Shown here one piece after another: positions 33,908-37,899 of a stretch of DNA of 37,899 nucleotides (its first letter is position 1; every line of letters starts with the position of its first letter). The translations under genes were made by a program, and so were the position numbers. Source of the stretch: an uncultured bacterium (GTDB lineage Bacteria; Bacillota; Clostridia; Christensenellales; QALW01); NCBI GenBank assembly GCA_905214315.1, contig CAJMLN010000019.1, positions 1 to 37,899 on the forward strand. Direction: 5' to 3'. The notes under the pieces were generated by a model. That model searched no databases. It was not told the origin of the DNA and worked only from the letters and a program-made list of their open reading frames with translations.

Positions 33908-33936
33908 TTGACAAAAAAATACCCCTACTTTATAAT
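33908..33936 (+). promoter_or_regulatory. Consensus promoter of glnN
   Basis: TTGACA (33908-33913), 17-bp spacer, TATAAT (33931-33936): a fully consensus promoter with a start near 33943, immediately ahead of a leader terminator. Confidence 0.92.
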
Positions 33937-33946
33937 TATTTTAAGT

Positions 33947-33998
33947 AAAAGGCAATGGGCGAAAGGAAAGCGATCGTTTTCTGCATTGCCCTTTTTTT
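33947..33998 (+). terminator. Leader terminator between the glnN promoter and gene
   Basis: AAAAGGCAATG (33947-33957) pairs with CATTGCC (33984-33990) plus the following Ts, and TTTTTTT (33992-33998) follows. Inside, GAAAGC and GTTTTC can form a second stem. The terminator begins within a few bases of the transcription start and ends 16 bp before the ribosome binding site, so most transcripts should stop unless it is prevented from folding. Confidence 0.8.
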
Positions 33999-34029
33999 GT
34001 TTAAAGGAAGCATAAAGGAGTGTAAAAAT

Positions 34030-36120
34030 ATGAGCACAGTGAGTGAGATGTTTGGATCCAACGTTTTCAACGACGCTGTAATGAAGGAACGGCTGCCTAA
34101 GGAAACGTATAAGGGGCTGCAATGGACCGTTACCCACGGCCATCACCTGGATATCAGCATTGCCACGGTCATCGCCAACGCCATGAAGGACTGGGCGATT
34201 GAAAAGGGCGCTACGCATTTTACCCACTGGTTCCAGCCTATGACGGGAATTACCGCCGAAAAGCACGACAGCTTTATTTCTCCCGCCGGTGACGGCAAGG
34301 TAATTATGGAGTTTTCGGGCAAGGAGCTGATTCAGGGCGAACCCGATGCCTCCAGCTTTCCCAGCGGCGGCCTGCGGGCTACGTTCGAGGCCAGAGGATA
34401 TACCGCCTGGGATCCCACCAGCTATGCCTTTATTAAAGACGGCACGCTGTGCATCCCTACGGCGTTCTGCTCCTACGGCGGTCAGGCGCTGGATAAAAAA
34501 ACGCCGCTGCTGCGCTCCATGGAAGCCATCAACCGGCAGGTCATGCGCGTGCTCAAGCTCTTCGGCACCGACGCCGCCAGTATTAAAACCACGGTGGGTC
34601 CGGAGCAGGAATATTTTTTGGTGCCCAGGGAGTTATATGAAAAGCGCAAGGATCTGATCTATACCGGCCGCACGTTGTTCGGGGCAAAGCCGCCCAAGGG
34701 GCAGGAGCTGGACGATCACTATTTCGGCTGCATTAAGCCGCGGGTTCTGGCCTATATGAAGGATCTGGACGAGGAGCTCTGGCGTTTGGGGATTCTGGCA
34801 AAAACGGAGCATAACGAGGCGGCGCCTGCCCAGCATGAGCTTGCGCCGATCTTTACTACCACCAATATTGCGGTGGATCATAACCAGCTTACGATGGAGA
34901 TTATGCAGAAGGTGGCAAAAAAGCACGGTTTGGTTTGCCTGCTGCACGAAAAGCCCTTTGAGGGCGTCAACGGCTCGGGCAAGCACAACAACTGGTCCAT
35001 TTCCACAAATACCGGTGTCAATTTGCTGGACCCGGGAAAAACACCCTATGAAAACGCGCAGTTTTTGCTGTTTTTATGCGCGGTTATCAAAGCTGTGGAC
35101 GACTATCAGGATCTTTTGCGCATCTCGGTTGCCAGTGCCGGCAATGACCGCCGCCTCGGTGCCAACGAAGCGCCTCCGGCTATCGTTTCGATGTTTTTGG
35201 GCGATGAGCTCAGCGCTGTTTTAGATGCTATTGAAAACGGCACGGCCTATGACGCCAAGGAAAAGGAGCAGCTGAAAATCGGCGTGCATATTCTGCCGCG
35301 GTTCCCCAAGGATACTACGGACCGCAACCGAACCAGCCCCTTTGCTTTTACAGGCAATAAATTTGAATTCCGTATGCTGGGATCAACAGCCTCGGTTTCC
35401 GATGCCAATGTGGTGATCAATACCGCAGTGGCGGAAAGCCTGCAGCAGTTTGCCGATGTGCTGGAGAAAGCCGACGATTTTGAAAGCGCGCTGAATACCC
35501 TGATCCGGCAGACGATCAAGGAGCATAAGCGGATTATTTTCAACGGCAACGGTTACGACGAGGCTTGGGTGACCGAGGCTGAAAAACGCGGCCTTTTAAA
35601 TTTAAGAACCACGCCCGACGCGCTGCCGTATTTGCTTGCCGAAAAAAATGTCCGGCTGTTTACCTCGCATAAGGTTTTCAGCCGCGAGGAGATTGAGGCA
35701 CGGTATGAAATTTTGCTGGAGAATTACAGCAAGCTGATTCATATTGAGGCGCTTACGATGATTGATATGGCAAGCAGAGATATCCTTCCGGCAGTCAGCG
35801 CCTATACAAAGGCTCTTGCCGAAACTGTGCTTGCCAAGAAAGAACTGGGTAAAGAAATCGATTGTTCGTATGAAGAATCAGCGGCAGTAAAGCTTTCTTC
35901 CCTGACAGGGAGCGCCTATCAGAAGCTGGGGCTTCTGCGCGCGGCAGTTGAAAAGGGCGAGGGGATTGTTGGCGCCAAGGAGCTTGCGATGTTTTCCAAA
36001 GAGACTGTGCTCACGGCAATGGAGGCTCTGCGCAGCGATGTGGATACGCTGGAGACGATTACATCCTCTGCGTATTGGCCGTATCCCTCCTGCGGGGAGC
36101 TTCTGTTCGGGATACGGTAA
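34030..36120 (+). CDS. glnN: Glutamine synthetase type III
   Basis: A 696-residue enzyme, the large GSIII form common in Bacteroides and Clostridia. Landmarks: the N-terminal WTVTHGHHLDISIATVIANA and THFTHWFQPMTGITAEKHDS region, GPEQEYFLVPRELYEKR, TEHNEAAPAQHELAPIF, the CLLHEKPFEGVNGSGKHNNW ATP/glutamate-binding stretch and the late DRNRTSPFAFTGNKFEFRML segment. It makes glutamine from glutamate, ammonia and ATP. The open frame extends to 33955, but that part is the leader terminator; AAAGGAG (34014-34020) sets the start at 34030. A strong terminator follows. A leader terminator suggests nitrogen-dependent attenuation. Confidence 0.97.
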   Translation: MSTVSEMFGSNVFNDAVMKERLPKETYKGLQWTVTHGHHLDISIATVIANAMKDWAIEKGATHFTHWFQPMTGITAEKHDSFISPAGDGKVIMEFSGKELIQGEPDASSFPSGGLRATFEARGYTAWDPTSYAFIKDGTLCIPTAFCSYGGQALDKKTPLLRSMEAINRQVMRVLKLFGTDAASIKTTVGPEQEYFLVPRELYEKRKDLIYTGRTLFGAKPPKGQELDDHYFGCIKPRVLAYMKDLDEELWRLGILAKTEHNEAAPAQHELAPIFTTTNIAVDHNQLTMEIMQKVAKKHGLVCLLHEKPFEGVNGSGKHNNWSISTNTGVNLLDPGKTPYENAQFLLFLCAVIKAVDDYQDLLRISVASAGNDRRLGANEAPPAIVSMFLGDELSAVLDAIENGTAYDAKEKEQLKIGVHILPRFPKDTTDRNRTSPFAFTGNKFEFRMLGSTASVSDANVVINTAVAESLQQFADVLEKADDFESALNTLIRQTIKEHKRIIFNGNGYDEAWVTEAEKRGLLNLRTTPDALPYLLAEKNVRLFTSHKVFSREEIEARYEILLENYSKLIHIEALTMIDMASRDILPAVSAYTKALAETVLAKKELGKEIDCSYEESAAVKLSSLTGSAYQKLGLLRAAVEKGEGIVGAKELAMFSKETVLTAMEALRSDVDTLETITSSAYWPYPSCGELLFGIR

Positions 36121-36130
36121 CAGAAAGAAT

Positions 36131-36168
36131 TACGGCGTTTCTTAAAAAAGGAACGCCGTATTTTTTTT
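36131..36168 (+). terminator. Intrinsic terminator of glnN
   Basis: TACGGCGTT (36131-36139) pairs with AACGCCGTA (36152-36160), followed by eight T. It begins 11 bp past the glnN stop. Confidence 0.95.
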
Positions 36169-36467
36169 ATATTTTGCACAGCGGTAGGAGAGGGCGGAAT
36201 TGTTTTTGTGTTCAGACTAAAAAACACAAAGATGCTGATAAAAATATATGATGAATATATGTGCATATTTTAATATTTATAAATTTGTCCGCAAAAGCAA
36301 CGGACGACGGGATAAAAAGAAGCCGGATGAATTTTTTACTGTGCTTTAATTTTTTGCAGAAAGAAAGATGCAACGACGCTTTTACTCGCGGAATTTTTAT
36401 AACCAAGAATAACTGTTCGGATTTTTCCATAAAATTATTTTGCAGAATCTGAATATGGAGTGATGAT
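36169..36467. other. Intergenic region between glnN and the TspO gene
   Basis: About 300 bp, AT-rich. No gene is supported. A small hairpin GTCCG/CGGAC lies near 36290-36306. The TspO promoter should lie toward the right end, but I find no clear consensus. Confidence 0.4.
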
Positions 36468-36929
36468 ATGAAGAAAAAAATCCTTGACAGCGTTTTGCTG
36501 TCGTTGCTGCTTACTGCGGTTACCGCGGGAACAGCGATGCTGTTTGTGGATACAAAAAGTGAGTGGTATCTAAATCTTATAAAACCGGTAATACAGCCGC
36601 CGCCGCTGGTATTTGCTGTCGTTTGGACGCTTGTATATCTGCTTTGCGCGGCTTCGCTGACCTTTGCCCAGCTGAAGGATGCGCCGGTGAAGGTGTATGT
36701 GCTTTATGGAATTCAGGCCGTATTGAATATTGCCTGGTGTCTGTTTTATTTTACGCTGCATCTTCCGCTGGCTGCGTTCGGGATTCTTCTGGCGTATTTG
36801 GTAGTTTGCTATCTGACCATCCGGCAGGTCTATCCGGTCAGCAAGGCGGCGGCCTGGCTTTTGGTACCGGCGGCGCTTTGGCTGGTATTTGCAGCGGTAC
36901 TGAATTATATGATTCTTCTGCTCAACTGA
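36468..36929 (+). CDS. TspO/MBR family membrane protein
   Basis: A 153-residue protein with five transmembrane helices, the family's usual number and size. Signature features are the EWYLNLIKPVIQPPPLVFAV loop, VVWTLVYLLCAASLTF, a helix-3 NIAWCLFYF segment (the family's conserved N.W...FF) and AAVLNYMILLLN near the end. TspO proteins bind porphyrins and other lipophilic ligands and are tied to stress or tetrapyrrole handling. GGAGTGAT precedes the ATG. The stop is followed by the next gene's promoter. The family call is strong; the ligand is unknown. Confidence 0.92.
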   Translation: MKKKILDSVLLSLLLTAVTAGTAMLFVDTKSEWYLNLIKPVIQPPPLVFAVVWTLVYLLCAASLTFAQLKDAPVKVYVLYGIQAVLNIAWCLFYFTLHLPLAAFGILLAYLVVCYLTIRQVYPVSKAAAWLLVPAALWLVFAAVLNYMILLLN

Positions 36930-36949
36930 AAAATTTTTTCCCTCTGGAC

Positions 36950-36978
36950 TTGATAAAAATACTGCGACGCGGTATAAT
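36950..36978 (+). promoter_or_regulatory. Promoter of the third SGNH hydrolase gene
   Basis: TTGATA (36950-36955), 17-bp spacer, TATAAT (36973-36978), about 30 bp before the start codon. Confidence 0.82.
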
Positions 36979-37008
36979 GAAAAAAACAGGTTCGGAGGGA
37001 GTTTTTTT

Positions 37009-37683
37009 ATGGCGGATATCAGGGAAAACACAGTTTCGTCCCAGGGACAGGTGGGAGCAGAGCAGAGCTTGTTCGGGGAGAGAAGCAGCGGGAAAAAGCT
37101 TTTGTTTTTGGGCAACTCCATTACCCGGCATTCGCCCGCGCCGCAGATCGGTTGGCATGGGGACTGGGGGATGGCTGCCAGCAGCAGGGAAAACGATTAT
37201 GTGCATCAGACGATGAAAAGGGTTCGCACGGCTGCGCCCGACGCGTCGTTTCTGGTTGCGCAGATATCTCTGTGGGAGAGGGAATTCTGGAACGAAGCCA
37301 TCATAGAACAGAATTACGGCCAGGCCGTGCGGTACGGGGCGGATATCATTATTATGCGGGTGGTGGAAAACGTGCCGGAGGAGGAGCTGGATAGGCATTC
37401 CTTTGAAGAAGGCTATGTCCGGCTGCTGGAAAAGATGAATCCGGGGAATGCGAAGATTGTGCTGACAACTTCTTTCTGGCCTGCGGGGCGGCGGGATGAA
37501 ATGATCCGCAGCATTGCGGCCAAGCGTGGATATGCCTTAGTGGAGCTGAATGATTTGGGCAGTGACGACCGCTATACCGCCAAAGGGCGGTTCGAGCATG
37601 CGGGCGTTGCCGCGCATCCCGGGGATTTGGGTATGGAAGCCATTGCACAGCGGCTGTTTGACGCAATACAGGCGGAGCTGTGA
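37009..37683 (+). CDS. SGNH/GDSL-like hydrolase
   Basis: A 224-residue cytoplasmic protein. Block I is GNSITRH (Ser37 of LFLGNSITRH) rather than GDSIT, and the C-terminal catalytic block is AAHPGDLGM with His203 and Asp206. The middle has IIIMRVVENVP and IVLTTSFWPAG, consistent with the flavodoxin-like SGNH fold. The family cleaves acyl esters of varied substrates. GGAGGG lies just upstream of the ATG. It is a single-gene unit; the following 140 bp up to a terminator hold nothing clear. Confidence 0.85.
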   Translation: MADIRENTVSSQGQVGAEQSLFGERSSGKKLLFLGNSITRHSPAPQIGWHGDWGMAASSRENDYVHQTMKRVRTAAPDASFLVAQISLWEREFWNEAIIEQNYGQAVRYGADIIIMRVVENVPEEELDRHSFEEGYVRLLEKMNPGNAKIVLTTSFWPAGRRDEMIRSIAAKRGYALVELNDLGSDDRYTAKGRFEHAGVAAHPGDLGMEAIAQRLFDAIQAEL

Positions 37684-37820
37684 AGCCGCGGTGTTTAACA
37701 AGGCTTTTTTGGTTTTGAGAGGATTATATCCGGTATGCCTGTGAGGATCTGCAGAATATCCCGGACCTTTGCGGCGTACGCCGCAAATAAAAGTGATGGC
37801 GGAAAGAATGAATCATTGAT

Positions 37821-37858
37821 AAAAAAGCGGATTTTTTTAAAATTCGCTTTTTTTTGTT
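37821..37858. terminator. Intrinsic terminator between the SGNH gene and the next unit
   Basis: AAAAAAGCGGAT and ATTCGCTTTTTTTT form a hairpin with A-run and T-run flanks, so it could act on either strand. It lies about 140 bp past the SGNH stop. Confidence 0.65.
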
Positions 37859-37884
37859 GACATATTTGAAAAATTGAATATAAT
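37857..37884 (+). promoter_or_regulatory. Promoter of a gene beyond the window
   Basis: TTGACA (37857-37862), 16-bp spacer, TATAAT (37879-37884), pointing to the right, with no gene before the window end. Confidence 0.75.
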
Positions 37885-37899
37885 AACAATTGAATAAAC

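Noticed and set aside
33955..34029. A 25-residue N-terminal extension of glutamine synthetase
   Set aside because: These bases form the leader terminator. AAAGGAG just before 34030 and the family's normal N-terminus fix the later start.
33943..34029. A glutamine riboswitch ahead of glnN
   Set aside because: The known glutamine aptamers occur in cyanobacteria and marine bacteria, and I do not see their conserved core here; only a terminator is supported.
1..37899. tRNA or rRNA genes
   Set aside because: I looked for T-loop and rRNA signatures and saw none that fold; a covariance scan could still find one.

Overview
The window reads as a chromosomal segment of a Gram-positive anaerobe of the Clostridia (Bacillota), most likely a gut-type lineage; the genus cannot be named from sequence alone. 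The evidence is a pyruvate:ferredoxin oxidoreductase, a type III glutamine synthetase, a T-box-controlled pheST operon, a cobalamin riboswitch, strong AGGAGG-like ribosome binding sites and many consensus TTGACA-N17-TATAAT promoters.

Layout. 1-790: a decayed and an intact XRE-type regulator. 826-2183 (minus): a cobalamin-riboswitch unit with a DUF4430 lipoprotein and an ECF transporter S component, probably B12 uptake. 2265-5786 (minus): pyruvate:ferredoxin oxidoreductase. 6119-8713 (minus): a large secreted, membrane-anchored SGNH/CE2-like esterase. 9439-11821 (minus): a DUF554 membrane protein and an FAD-dependent oxidoreductase. 12194-15902 (minus): pheS-pheT with T-box leader. 15911-16258 (minus): DUF1540 protein. 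16408-19433 (plus): a cytoplasmic SGNH hydrolase, greA and lysS.

19434-29917 is an accessory, clearly more AT-rich island. It holds a broken TIR-domain gene and another gene fragment, a TIGR04076-type small protein, an ArsC/Spx-like protein, and a complete type II-A CRISPR-Cas locus: tracrRNA on the minus strand, cas9-cas1-cas2-csn2 on the plus strand, a leader with a consensus promoter, and an array of 18 repeats (the last truncated) with 17 spacers of 29-30 nt. A frameshifted RlaP-type nucleotidyltransferase and about 0.9 kb of decayed sequence follow.

29982-37899 returns to core-like composition: a WbsX/GH99-like protein, CTP synthase (minus), glutamine synthetase III with a terminator in its leader, a TspO/MBR membrane protein and a third SGNH hydrolase.

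How it works together: the CRISPR locus looks intact. The Cas9 catalytic residues are present, the cas genes overlap by 4-11 bp, and the tracrRNA anti-repeat pairs with the plus-strand repeat using a lower stem, bulge and upper stem like those of other II-A systems. The tracrRNA promoter lies over the cas9 ribosome binding site and the tracrRNA terminator lies inside the end of the upstream gene. I see no wholly new multi-gene system. The least routine points are the architecture of the tracrRNA/cas9 intergenic region, the triplicated 7-mer at the leader-repeat junction, the B12-controlled DUF4430/ECF pair, the glnN leader terminator and several operator-like repeats over promoters.
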